Notes under the pieces: model-generated
Seen by the model: the letters and a program-made list of their open reading frames with translations, nothing else
Told to the model about the DNA's origin: nothing
Database searches by the model: none
Assembly: GCF_030540765.1 (NCBI RefSeq)
Contig: NZ_JAUOEL010000004.1
Location: forward strand, 372,001 to 436,000
DNA length: 64,000 nt
Source of the DNA: Flavivirga jejuensis
Lineage (GTDB): Bacteria > Bacteroidota > Bacteroidia > Flavobacteriales > Flavobacteriaceae
Direction of reading: 5' to 3'
In this document: piece after piece, positions 53,957-63,002 of the stretch
Position numbering within the stretch: the first letter of the stretch is position 1
Layout: every line of letters starts with the position of its first letter
Position numbers and translations under genes: made by a program

Positions 53957-56506
53957 TCACTTAGTTATAATAAACTTTTTGGTAATAGTCTTGTTGCTTG
54001 TATTTACTTCTAAAAAATACAGCCCATTAGATAAACGCGCTACGTTAATTTTATCTCCCGATAATTGATTTTTCATAACCGTTTGCCCCATATAGTTAAC
54101 AATTCTGAAGGATACATTTTTTTGATTCATGTTTTTTATAAATAACACTCCTTCTTTTATCGGATTTGGATACAATATAAAATCATTTATCAAAGAAGGT
54201 TCATTTCCTTTAGAAAGTAAGGCAGTACTAATATTTACACTATAATCCTCTGCTTCTTTTATTGGATTTGGATGCAATATAAAGTCATTTACCAAAGAAG
54301 GTTCGTTTCCTTTAGAAAGTAAGGAGGTACTAATATTTACACTATAATCCTCTACTTCTCCGTAGGTAAAAGTATCACATGGTGCCGATGCTGTACTATA
54401 TTTCATAGACACACGCATTCTTGTATTACCTAATAAAGCTGTAGCAGGAACATCAAAATTAAAAGATAGATTAGCACTACTATTAGACAAATTTGATACA
54501 ATCTGCTCTTCAGTATCAAAGGTGCCATTTTGATTATAATCAATCCAAACACTCCAATATTCGCTGTATGCCTTATTTGTAAAACCGGCACTTACTACAA
54601 TTGTATTTGTTCCTGTTCCGATATTCGCTATTAAATTGGTGAAATCTCCATATCCTGCATTTGCAGCTGTCGTATTAGTAATACCACCTAACCCCACATA
54701 ATCTATATACTCATCATTTACATTAGTTCCTTTAGAAGCACAGTACGTAATCGGGGTACCCGACGTAGTTGTAAAGTTCATTAAGGTACCATAAGGAGAA
54801 CTAGTTCCCCCTTCACAATTGCTTTTTACCTGAGCTTCATATTGAGTTGTAGCAATTAACCCAGTTATGTTAATCGTATTTGTATTTGAAGATAAGGTTG
54901 TCCAATTCGAACTTCCTATTACGCGATACCTTACATTATATGTGGCTCCAGAATTAACACTCCAGCTTAACGTTGCCGTAGTAGGCTGTACATTTGATGC
55001 TGTTAATCCTGTTGGTGTTACTCCACCTATAGGTGTTAATTGAACGTTTTTAATAACCGTAGCATAGTCTGCTACTGTTACTCCTGTTAAAGTAAGGGAT
55101 TCATAACATTCTGCTTCATACAAAACATTATAAGTTCCTGCCTTTATAGGTCTGTAATAATCTCCTTCTGGTAATTCTGTTGGTATCCAGGAATCATAAC
55201 TCTCACGGCCAACAACTGTTACTTTAGCTTGTATCGGTTGGTTGGTTACTGCATCAGTTACTACTCCATGGATACCATAATTTACTTGTTTCAAAAATGC
55301 AAGAAGAGCATCTCTATTATAGTTCCAAAAATTCACTAATTGATTGGAAGCAGGCACTTTATTGTTTGACAATTCAACAGTTACCTCCCTCCCTTTCTGA
55401 TTATATATTTGGTAATCCTGTCTTCCTCCTTGTACTTCATACCAGGCATAACCATTCGTAATTCCGTTATTTAATGCAGTAAAATATCCAGAAGGACTAT
55501 TCGCCTGACAGTGATCTCTATATTCTTTAGAAATATGTACAAAATAATCCTTATCAGGATGTGCTCCAGCATATGTATCCCATGGGTAATTGATTAATTC
55601 TATTCCTCCATGAAAATTAGCAGATAATACAAAATGTTTAGTATCAGCAAAATTCATAAAAGCAATGGTCTCTGTCTGATATGTATTTCCATCAGGATGA
55701 GCACCATCATCAGGATCAGGATAATTCCTGTTTAAATCTACATTATTAGCATTTCCTCGGGTAGCATTAGCGACAGATGTGTTATTAGCACTATTGCGAT
55801 ACGTACCATCAGGATTTGCCAGTGGATTAATCCAAACCTCACTATTATCCAAAAGATTTTTGATCTCGATATGTTTTGGATGACTTGTATTTTTGTATGC
55901 TCCAAGTAAATAGTCAATAAGATTAAGCATCATAGGATACCCTGCTATTTCATCACCGTGCATAGAGGAAGTATACATTACTCGGGGTTCTTGTTCATTT
56001 TGGTTTACATTATCTGATAATTTCACAAATAGTAGTGATTTATCTCCTTCGTCTGTAGCTCCAATATTTTCTACTTTACATAAGGACGGATTACTGGTAG
56101 CAAAATCATTCATCATTGCTACATAATCAGCATATGTTGGGTATGCCGTAAGTGGAAACGTAGCGGCTTTAATAGATAAATCAGAAGTCATAGTTCTATA
56201 CCCTATAATGTTATCTTCTGAAATGACTGTAAAAGCAACGTTTTTTTGTAAAAAAGATGAAAACTGATTTTTATTTGCCATTACTTTAACGCTATTGGTC
56301 TTTTCATCAAAGTGAACAATAGCTAATTCCTTAGTAATAGTGTTTAATTCTGCTTTGTTGTTGATTGTGAAGCTAAAAATCACTTCCCCTTTTAGGTTCA
56401 GGTATTCATTGGCGAGCTCTTTATTACTTTTTTGTGCAAAAAGAGAAATGCTCATGGTGCAATACACCAACAGCATTAACATAATGTTGTTTTTCATTGG
56501 TTTCAA
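53957..56506 (-). CDS. Secreted M14 zinc carboxypeptidase with T9SS sorting domain
   Basis: The 849-residue protein has a signal peptide (to about residue 24). The M14 domain keeps zinc ligands H183 and E186 (SMHGDEIAGY), a later NFHGG histidine, DLNRNYP substrate arginine and the catalytic Glu in REVTVELSNNK. A carboxypeptidase-regulatory-like beta domain follows (about 432-515), a fibronectin type III domain (TGLTASNVQPTTATLSWSV), a GEVED domain and a type A sorting domain ending KKFIITK. A 34-residue linker between the last two occurs twice in tandem, differing at three or four positions. Confidence 0.93.
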   Translation of the reverse strand: MKPMKNNIMLMLLVYCTMSISLFAQKSNKELANEYLNLKGEVIFSFTINNKAELNTITKELAIVHFDEKTNSVKVMANKNQFSSFLQKNVAFTVISEDNIIGYRTMTSDLSIKAATFPLTAYPTYADYVAMMNDFATSNPSLCKVENIGATDEGDKSLLFVKLSDNVNQNEQEPRVMYTSSMHGDEIAGYPMMLNLIDYLLGAYKNTSHPKHIEIKNLLDNSEVWINPLANPDGTYRNSANNTSVANATRGNANNVDLNRNYPDPDDGAHPDGNTYQTETIAFMNFADTKHFVLSANFHGGIELINYPWDTYAGAHPDKDYFVHISKEYRDHCQANSPSGYFTALNNGITNGYAWYEVQGGRQDYQIYNQKGREVTVELSNNKVPASNQLVNFWNYNRDALLAFLKQVNYGIHGVVTDAVTNQPIQAKVTVVGRESYDSWIPTELPEGDYYRPIKAGTYNVLYEAECYESLTLTGVTVADYATVIKNVQLTPIGGVTPTGLTASNVQPTTATLSWSVNSGATYNVRYRVIGSSNWTTLSSNTNTINITGLIATTQYEAQVKSNCEGGTSSPYGTLMNFTTTSGTPITYCASKGTNVNDEYIDYVGLGGITNTTAANAGYGDFTNLIANIGTGTNTIVVSAGFTNKAYSEYWSVWIDYNQNGTFDTEEQIVSNLSNSSANLSFNFDVPATALLGNTRMRVSMKYSTASAPCDTFTYGEVEDYSVNISTSLLSKGNEPSLVNDFILHPNPIKEAEDYSVNISTALLSKGNEPSLINDFILYPNPIKEGVLFIKNMNQKNVSFRIVNYMGQTVMKNQLSGDKINVARLSNGLYFLEVNTSNKTITKKFIITK

Positions 56507-56537
56507 GGGTTATTTAAATTGAGTTAATATTTAGGTT

Positions 56538-56882
56538 TTAATAATATCCATGTGTGTGTACAAAGGAAAGAGATGCAATCTCAGAATAGTCAACAGTCTC
56601 TTGATGAATAGTACCCGACGAATCTTCATAATAACCATTCATCGAAGCACCCTCTACATCTTTAGCTGCAAAAGAAAATGTAATAGCAATAACGAGCTGC
56701 ACTATTGGCACGCTCCAAGTAACCCATGTTGCGTAGTCGCCTATTATGGAAAATCCCTCCAATTGCGTGTTAAAATGGGTAAAACCTATGGATTTACTGG
56801 TAGCAGTATACACAAATAAAAGAATAAATAAAATACTGTTTGTTTTTGGCACATCTTCATAGACTATTTTAGAGCGTATCAT
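56538..56882 (-). pseudogene. Truncated MauE/DoxX-like membrane protein
   Basis: Residues 14-72 (LFILLFVYTATSKSIGFTHF; YATWVTWSVPIVQLVIAITF) match the start of MauE-like redox-associated membrane proteins, which usually have four helices. After about residue 72 the sequence turns into an unrelated polar tail (KDVEGASMNGYYEDSSGTIH). The gene is therefore probably truncated and fused to foreign sequence. It may still be expressed. Confidence 0.5.
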
Positions 56883-57155
56883 ATCATATTTTTTTTTATA
56901 CTAAAGGACTAGATAATATTTGTCCTTTGTATATCTCTAAGGGATAAAAATTTAACTCTAACGGATTTTTTACTTTAATCCACTTGTAGATAGCATTATA
57001 TATGGTTTCATGGTCTTGAGAAATGTTTGTAGCGGTTCTCTCTGCGCTCTGAATCCCGTTATGTTAAGCATGTTATGCTCCGTGTAAAAATAACAAGTAT
57101 TCAAAGTTGCGTCAGAAGGCTTCGTCATGATTTTGTCGTTCATGCGGTTACAAAA
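56883..57155. other. Gap with no recognised gene
   Basis: The gap precedes the comM fragment. Around 57034-57060 there is a CTCTCTGCGCTCTGAATCCCG-like stretch reminiscent of the repeat tails near 51960. No promoter or gene is visible. Confidence 0.4.
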
Positions 57156-57634
57156 GTTTTTATTTTAATGATCCTAACGCTCCTGTTACTTCCAGCCCTA
57201 CGGAAATGCAACGGTATTTGAGTAAGATTTCTGGGCCTTTATTAGATAGGATCGATATTCATATTGAAGTAACGCCTGTGCCTTTTGAAAGCTGTCGGAA
57301 GATTGAAAAGGAGAAACTTCGGTAGACATTAGAAAACGAGTTACGTAGGCTAGAGAGATTCAAAACCGATCGTTTTGAAGAGTCGGATGTGGTACATTAT
57401 AATGCGTAAATGAATACGAAGCAGATTCGGAAGTATTGCTTGTTGGATGATGCTTCTAAACAATTATTAAAAACGGCCATGGAGCATTTGAATCTTTCTG
57501 CTCGAGCCTATGATTGTATTTTGAAGGTTTCTAGGACTATTGCTGATTTAGAGGGCTTGGAAGATGTAAATGGTTCGCATATTAGTGAAGCGATTCAGTA
57601 TAGGAGTTTGGATCGTGAGGGGGGGTTGGGGTGA
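57156..57634 (+). pseudogene. Decayed copy of the comM 3' third
   Basis: The segment aligns with 53400-53877 almost base for base (for example TAATGATCCTAACGCTCCTG), but has a frame change near 57292, stop codons at 57317 and 57409, and a GG insertion at the end. Only the last 75 codons stay open (57410-57634) and should not be called as a gene. The intact comM lies 3.7 kb upstream in the same direction. Confidence 0.92.
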
Positions 57635-58020
57635 TAAATTCCTGTGCAGGCAGGAATCTTTTAGTTTTATATGCACAGATGTAAATCTAAATTAAAATGA
57701 ATTAATTGTTTTTGCTTACTCTTGCCTCTACTAGTTTTGAAACTAGAGGTAGCGTGGGGCTCTTTTAAACACTTAAAATACAAAAAATGTCCTGTTTTTA
57801 AAGTAGCTTCCTTGTATTATTTTTTCTTAATCTTACCAGATACTAAGCACAACTTGGCGACATAATATACGTGAGTCTTAATAATGAAATTTAACTATTA
57901 TTAAACAATAGTATATCTATAAGTAAATTTAAAATAGTAATATATTCTTTATTATTCTAACCATAAATGAACAGTCAAAACCAAAAGATAATTTAGAACA
58001 AGCAATCACAAAAACTAAAA
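57635..58020. other. Gap ahead of the peptide unit
   Basis: 57638-57657 is an ATTCCTGTGCAGGCAGGAAT hairpin, a near copy of 13167-13186. The rest to 58020 is AT-rich and holds no gene that I can see. Confidence 0.6.
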
Positions 58021-58088
58021 TAAGGTTTTTCCTTGTTTTAAATAAGGGTTTTTCCTTCTTTAAAAGAGAGTTTTTTCTTCTGTTTTAA
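58021..58088 (+). repeat. Three tandem 22-base repeats before the peptide gene
   Basis: TAAGGTTTTTCCTTG (58021), TAAGGGTTTTTCCTTC (58043) and AGAGAGTTTTTTCTTC (58065) begin 22 bases apart. The first two contain AAGG-TTTTT-CCTT, a short dyad. They end about 79 bases before the peptide start codon at 58167, so they could be binding sites on one face of the helix, two turns apart. Confidence 0.55.
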
Positions 58089-58166
58089 TATGTGCTTATC
58101 TAATAATTTTGAATCATTGTATAACCAGCCTTGATTTTATTAAATCTTGGCACAACTTAAATATTT

Positions 58167-58397
58167 ATGGAAAATAAACAAAGGTTTAGAAAGATTTCAT
58201 TAAATGATTTTCAATCAATGAAAGACACGCCAAGTGTTGAGAAATTGGCAGATTCATTGAATGGAGGTAGTTTTATGAAATGTCATGTAGAATTTTATGA
58301 ATCAACAGGGTTATGGATTCCTGAATTAGTCCCAGTTTTCAAAAAACTGGATGCTCAATTAATGACAAGAGATCTTCCTGCTGAGTTACAAGTCTAA
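58167..58397 (+). CDS. Candidate RiPP-type precursor peptide
   Basis: The 76-residue product starts with a polar leader-like part (KISLNDFQSMKDTPSVEKL, about 9-27) and a double glycine at residues 33-34 (ADSLNGGS), after which the sequence changes to aromatic, His, Cys and Pro-containing residues (FMKCHVEFYESTGLWIPELV). This is the leader-core layout of ribosomal peptides, although the core lacks the Ser/Thr/Cys density of lanthipeptides. It precedes an aldo-keto reductase by 67 bases and a HExxH-like gene. A small folded protein is the main alternative. Confidence 0.45.
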   Translation: MENKQRFRKISLNDFQSMKDTPSVEKLADSLNGGSFMKCHVEFYESTGLWIPELVPVFKKLDAQLMTRDLPAELQV

Positions 58398-58464
58398 TCT
58401 AGTATAGCTATCTATTCTATGCAATAGGTAGCTATGTTTTTTCAATATTAAATTTATAGTAATT

Positions 58465-59736
58465 ATGCTAAGTCTTGAAGAATTGAATAAAATTGGATTT
58501 GGAGCTTATAGAATCTCAAAATTTTCTAATGAGCATAATCAAGCACTCCAATATGCAATTGATAATGGATGCAACCTTATTGATACATCATCAAATTATA
58601 CTAATGGAGAATCCGAAATGCTTATAGGAGATGTTATTTCGGAAAGGCGAAAACATTTATTCGTAATAACAAAAGCTGGTTATATTAGATCTAACAATGA
58701 GGATATAGATCAGGTGTCTAAAAGACTAAAAATTCCTAAAGAAGAAATTTTTCAAACATCAGATAATAGCTTTCATTCCTTTGGAGCTGAGTTTTTAGAG
58801 AATGAAATTAAAACATCATTAAAAAGATTGAAAACGTCTTATATAGATGGTTTTCTATTACATAATCCTGAATATTACTTTAACCAAAATAAAATATCGA
58901 TTTCTGATAATAGATTTTATGAGTTAATAAGAAAGGTATTTGTTTTCTTAGAAACACAAGTTAAGAAAGGTAAAATTAGATATTACGGAATTAGCTCTAA
59001 TATGTTTCAGTTACCGAATAATGACAATGGAATAAATTTGTTAAAGATTATAAAAATTGCTCAGAATATTTCAGAAACCAATCATTTTAAATTCATCCAA
59101 TTTCCTTTAAATCTTGCTGAATATGAACCGTCTAAACCTAATTATGAAGGTAAAAGTTTAATAGAGTTTGCCAAATTAAATGGCTTAATAACAATTTCTA
59201 ATAGAACGTTGACAGCTGTAACAGAAAAAGGAACTGTTAGATTTGCTAATTACACAAAAGACATATCAAACTTAGATGAAGAATTTGATTTCAAGGTGAT
59301 CACTAACTTTTTAAATCAGATAAAAGAGCAACTTTTAGCTATAGATGTTCATGATGATATTCTCAGTTTTGTACCAATTCAAGTAGTTAAAACTAGTTGG
59401 AACATTTTTCCAAATACAGATGTTGTTGATGGTGTTTTTAACAAGCATCTTATTCCATTTGTAATGAGAATATTTGACAATGATTTGCCCCCTAAAATAT
59501 TACAAAGCCTGTCAAACCTCAAGGCCATATTAAGAGGTTACGCAAAAAGAAATATGATGACCTTAACGAATTCTTATTTAAATACCTTAAAAAAGAATGG
59601 TACAATTAAGGATTTTAACAATATGTCTTTATCAGAAATAGCTTGTAAATTTTGTATAGATTCTGGTGTTGATCATGTATTAGTTGGAATGCGGGAAAAA
59701 CAATATGTAGAATCTTTAAAATCTTTAATAAAATGA
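58465..59736 (+). CDS. Aldo/keto reductase with C-terminal insertion
   Basis: The 423-residue protein keeps the AKR tetrad: D40 (LIDTSSNYTNGESE), Y45, K70 (FVITKAGY) and H133 (FLLHNPE). The barrel continues with RYYGISSN and ends in VLVGMREKQYVE. About 100 residues (roughly 255-365) are inserted before the last barrel part, unlike standard AKRs of ~320. It probably reduces a carbonyl with NADPH. The stop overlaps the start of the next gene by four bases, so the two are coupled. A peptide substrate is an inference from the neighbours. Confidence 0.85.
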   Translation: MLSLEELNKIGFGAYRISKFSNEHNQALQYAIDNGCNLIDTSSNYTNGESEMLIGDVISERRKHLFVITKAGYIRSNNEDIDQVSKRLKIPKEEIFQTSDNSFHSFGAEFLENEIKTSLKRLKTSYIDGFLLHNPEYYFNQNKISISDNRFYELIRKVFVFLETQVKKGKIRYYGISSNMFQLPNNDNGINLLKIIKIAQNISETNHFKFIQFPLNLAEYEPSKPNYEGKSLIEFAKLNGLITISNRTLTAVTEKGTVRFANYTKDISNLDEEFDFKVITNFLNQIKEQLLAIDVHDDILSFVPIQVVKTSWNIFPNTDVVDGVFNKHLIPFVMRIFDNDLPPKILQSLSNLKAILRGYAKRNMMTLTNSYLNTLKKNGTIKDFNNMSLSEIACKFCIDSGVDHVLVGMREKQYVESLKSLIK

Positions 59737-60920
59737 TAGATCAAAAAATAACACCTCCAGCTTTTTTGTCTAAAGGTTTTGAAGAGGGACAAAAAAAATT
59801 AGCAGAAAAAATCAAGTTTCTTATTTACAAAACAGCACCTGACCTTTTTAGTTATTTGGATTTTAACAATGACGATACATTCCTTAATCCTTATTTGTTT
59901 ACCTATTTTGTTTGCGAAGAAAAATCTTTGACACTTGAACAAATACTAATTAAAAATTTAGTAGCATTTAGCAACGAAAATGAGATTGAGGTTTATGTTA
60001 ACAAAGAAGGAGTCATTGAATTACCTGGTATAGGATATCTCCAAACAGATGTAACAAATACAAAACTAACTCTAAGAACAGAATCTTTTCCCGATTCATT
60101 TGATTTGACTCAAAGGGGGAAAGAAATTAAATATAAATTTGAACCATCAATGTTTGTTTTAAACAGAGAAATTGAATTATCATTTTACAATAACCCATAT
60201 CTCAACTATTTTTTAACAGGCAGTTCAAATGCTGACAGTAAATTTGAAATCCCTTTTTTTTCAAAAACATATATAAAGGAAATTGAAAACTCATTTATAT
60301 TAATCAAACAACATCTTCCGAAATACTATTCTAAATTAGTTAAAGCCGTTAAAAGAATAGTTATCTATAGGCATGATATGCCGTTTTCATTTGCATCACT
60401 TGGCTGTCATGGCACAATTTTTTTGAATGTTCCTAAAAATTCTAATGAAATATTTTTCTCTGAGGATTTAATACATCAAGGAGGGCATGTCATTTTTAAT
60501 GCAATTTCTGAAACTAAAAATTTTATGAATATTTCAAAGGAAACCCTAATGGTTAACCTTAATAATAATGATAGAGATACGAGAAATGTTTTTGAGGTCT
60601 TACATGGTATTTATACGGAAACATGGATGAATTTATTTTGGAATTCTTGTAACGAAAAAAATGATTTCACACAAGAGATGACATTTGAAATGCTAGGGCG
60701 CTTTACTTATATTTTAACCAGATTTGGTTATGATTTAAAAGGTTTATCATTCGAAAATATTTTTTCAAGTATGGGGGAGGAGCTTTTTAAATGGTTTATG
60801 GATGTTTATGAGAGTATAGTAAATCATAACTATAAACTTATTTCAAAATATGATATTTCAAAACAACCGTATTGTTTTGACTTGGAATTGTTTAAAAAAG
60901 ATAACCCAAGGTATATCTAA
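59733..60920 (+). CDS. HExxH-like peptide-modification protein (HQxxH variant)
   Basis: The 395-residue protein has SFASLGCHGTIFLN then EDLIHQGGHVIFNA (H248-Q-G-G-H252) and later VLHGIYTETWMN (H291). This order matches the HExxH-type putative peptide beta-hydroxylases, where a Ser-rich strand, an LxHExxH helix and an LHG segment recur, with Gln in place of Glu. The family is thought to use Fe and 2-oxoglutarate on ribosomal peptides. The assignment is by motif only. It is coupled to the aldo-keto reductase, and a terminator follows. Confidence 0.5.
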   Translation: MIDQKITPPAFLSKGFEEGQKKLAEKIKFLIYKTAPDLFSYLDFNNDDTFLNPYLFTYFVCEEKSLTLEQILIKNLVAFSNENEIEVYVNKEGVIELPGIGYLQTDVTNTKLTLRTESFPDSFDLTQRGKEIKYKFEPSMFVLNREIELSFYNNPYLNYFLTGSSNADSKFEIPFFSKTYIKEIENSFILIKQHLPKYYSKLVKAVKRIVIYRHDMPFSFASLGCHGTIFLNVPKNSNEIFFSEDLIHQGGHVIFNAISETKNFMNISKETLMVNLNNNDRDTRNVFEVLHGIYTETWMNLFWNSCNEKNDFTQEMTFEMLGRFTYILTRFGYDLKGLSFENIFSSMGEELFKWFMDVYESIVNHNYKLISKYDISKQPYCFDLELFKKDNPRYI

Positions 60921-60956
60921 TAAGGCACCTTAAATAGATTTACAACTTATTTTCTT

Positions 60957-60996
60957 AGCCCTGTTATTGGTTTACAATAATAGGGCTTGGCTTTTT
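60957..60996 (+). terminator. Rho-independent terminator after the peptide unit
   Basis: AGCCCTGTTATTG pairs with CAATAATAGGGCT (one G-T pair) around GTTTA, followed by TGGCTTTTT. It ends the three-gene unit from 58167. Confidence 0.8.
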
Positions 60997-61145
60997 ACAT
61001 AATAATTCTTCCTTAGTTTTTCTGTTTATAAATTGTTTTGATGTACTTGATTAGGTGTAAGGTTCTCTATACTGTTCTTAAAATTAAAAAAAATGTATTT
61101 AAATCAGAGGAATAATATAAATTAGAATTTGTTAAAAAACAGTTT

Positions 61146-62477
61146 TTAAAACAATCTACCTTCTTTTATATATTCTTTTTTTATACCCTCTAGAAGAATT
61201 TCTAGGGTTAAAACGGTACTATTTAGATTTAATACTTTTAACGAGCAGTGTTGAATGATGTTCATTATATTAGAGCCACTTACTTCATATTTTTCGGCTA
61301 TTTCACCTAAATTAATTGTATGGTCTAGTTTTAATTGCTTAGGAAGATTAGATTGCCATAAGATGAGTCGTTCTTTCGAAGCAGGAAGATGAAATTCACA
61401 AATAGATTGAAATCTTCTCATAAAGGCTTCATCAATATTTTCCTTAAAGTTGGTAGCTAATATAACCAATCCAGAATGAGATTCTACGCGTTGAAGCAAA
61501 TAGGATACTTCTTGATTGGCATATTTATCATGAGCATCTTTAACGTTTGTTCGTTTTCCAAAGATTGCATCTGCCTCATCGAAAAATAGAATCCAATCCT
61601 TATGTGCGGCCTTATCGAATAAGTTTGATAAGTTTTTTTCTGTTTCTCCAATATATTTAGATACTACAGTCGATAAATCAATTCGAAATACGTCTCTGTT
61701 AATGTACTTTCCAAGCAAGGAAGCTGTAAGGGTTTTACCCGTACCAGGGGGACCGTGAAATAATACACGAAATCCTGATTTTACACGGTTTTTCATACCC
61801 CAATCTTCTAGAAAAGTCACACTGTGTTTAAGCCATATTTTGAGTTCCTTTACTTCGTTACTTGTTGAATCATTTAATACTAAATCCTCCCATGCTAATC
61901 CAGTTTCAAGTTTTTCTGCTGGAAATTGTGCACTCATTTTTGGAGGGGGAACAACTCCTGTTGTAGCAAGAGAAAATGATTCTGGATAAAGTAATACTTT
62001 ACCACTCATAACTGGTTCGCCAGGTAAGGCCTTTTCAAGAAATAAAACCTTTCTTTTCTCTAGTGTACTTGTTGCAGAAAATAAAGACATGCATTGTATG
62101 CGATCCTGTGTATTATTTCCCCCTAATATGAATTGTATTGTTTCTCCTGTTGGGATTATACCGCGATGTTGTTTCCCTTTAACACCACCAAATTGTGGTA
62201 AATCTGTACCGTTGGGAAATGCTTCTGCAATGCAGTCCAATAAAAAACTAGGTTTTATATTTGGACTTAAAGCAATTAGAAAAGTTACAAGTTCCCATTG
62301 CGACACTTTTCTGTTTATGAGAAAGGATGTTATTGTTGTTGCTGGAAGTGCAGTCAAATCTATTTTAGGGGCTTCTTCATCAAAGGAAATTTCGAGGTTT
62401 TCAAGACGCCATAGTATAACTTCTTTAAGGAATGAAAAAAGTATGTTTATATTATTATTTATTTCGGTAGTTATCAT
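61146..62477 (-). CDS. eCIS-associated AAA+ ATPase
   Basis: The 443-residue protein has an N-terminal domain of about 170 residues (start MITTEINNNINILFSFLKEV) followed by a AAA+ module with Walker A HGPPGTGKTLTA, Walker B LFFDEADAIFGKR and the arginine pair RRF. It matches the ATPase found in extracellular contractile injection system loci (Afp15 type) that is needed for sheath assembly. It lies 48 bases after the 158-residue gene and probably belongs to the same leftward operon, whose larger part lies past the window. Confidence 0.85.
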   Translation of the reverse strand: MITTEINNNINILFSFLKEVILWRLENLEISFDEEAPKIDLTALPATTITSFLINRKVSQWELVTFLIALSPNIKPSFLLDCIAEAFPNGTDLPQFGGVKGKQHRGIIPTGETIQFILGGNNTQDRIQCMSLFSATSTLEKRKVLFLEKALPGEPVMSGKVLLYPESFSLATTGVVPPPKMSAQFPAEKLETGLAWEDLVLNDSTSNEVKELKIWLKHSVTFLEDWGMKNRVKSGFRVLFHGPPGTGKTLTASLLGKYINRDVFRIDLSTVVSKYIGETEKNLSNLFDKAAHKDWILFFDEADAIFGKRTNVKDAHDKYANQEVSYLLQRVESHSGLVILATNFKENIDEAFMRRFQSICEFHLPASKERLILWQSNLPKQLKLDHTINLGEIAEKYEVSGSNIMNIIQHCSLKVLNLNSTVLTLEILLEGIKKEYIKEGRLF

Positions 62478-62525
62478 TTGTTGTATCGTGTTTATTTACT
62501 TTATATGATAAGGCTATTATATTTC

Positions 62526-63002
62526 TTATTGTTTCCATTTTTCTATATAAATATTATCTCTTCTTTCTTTGTTTTGCTGAATAAGCAACTCTAGTTCACT
62601 AATAATTGAATCGAACTTCGATTGATGTAATCTCATGGCTTCAGAAATATTGATGTCCAATCGAAGTTGAGTATCAATAACAAATTCTTGAACACTATCA
62701 TCTTCATAAGGATCGTAATAAGTGATCTTTTTTTCTAACTTATTTAAAAAGCGACCGTTAAAATATCCTATCGCCTGATAAAAGTCTTTTATATTCCAAA
62801 TACTTTCGTTGAATACGGCCCAGCTTTCATCTATTAAGAACTCAAGAACGTGTGTAGAAAAATATATATTTTTCAAAAATTCATCTTTAATCTTAGGTAT
62901 ACTGTCTTTTTTAAACCCATAGAGTTGGTATAAATATCGCTTAATTGCTTCTAAGATTTGTCTATCAGTGTACTTACACCAAAATTCTGAACTATTAGTC
63001 AT
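62526..63002 (-). CDS. Hypothetical helical protein of the eCIS operon
   Basis: The 158-residue protein is predicted helical with aromatic residues (KYTDRQILEAIKRYLYQLYG; KIDEFLKNIYFSTHVLEFL-like) and ends in a long charged helix. No family is recognised. Its start overlaps the stop of the upstream large gene by eight bases, so it is coupled to it and probably acts in the same system. Confidence 0.6.
   Translation of the reverse strand: MTNSSEFWCKYTDRQILEAIKRYLYQLYGFKKDSIPKIKDEFLKNIYFSTHVLEFLIDESWAVFNESIWNIKDFYQAIGYFNGRFLNKLEKKITYYDPYEDDSVQEFVIDTQLRLDINISEAMRLHQSKFDSIISELELLIQQNKERRDNIYIEKWKQ

Noticed and set aside
57410-57634. An open frame of 75 codons similar to the ComM C-terminus
   Set aside because: It is the surviving end of the decayed comM copy; the upstream part has stops and frame changes.
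58021-58088. The three 22-base repeats as a CRISPR array
   Set aside because: The repeats are adjacent with no spacers and there are no cas genes.
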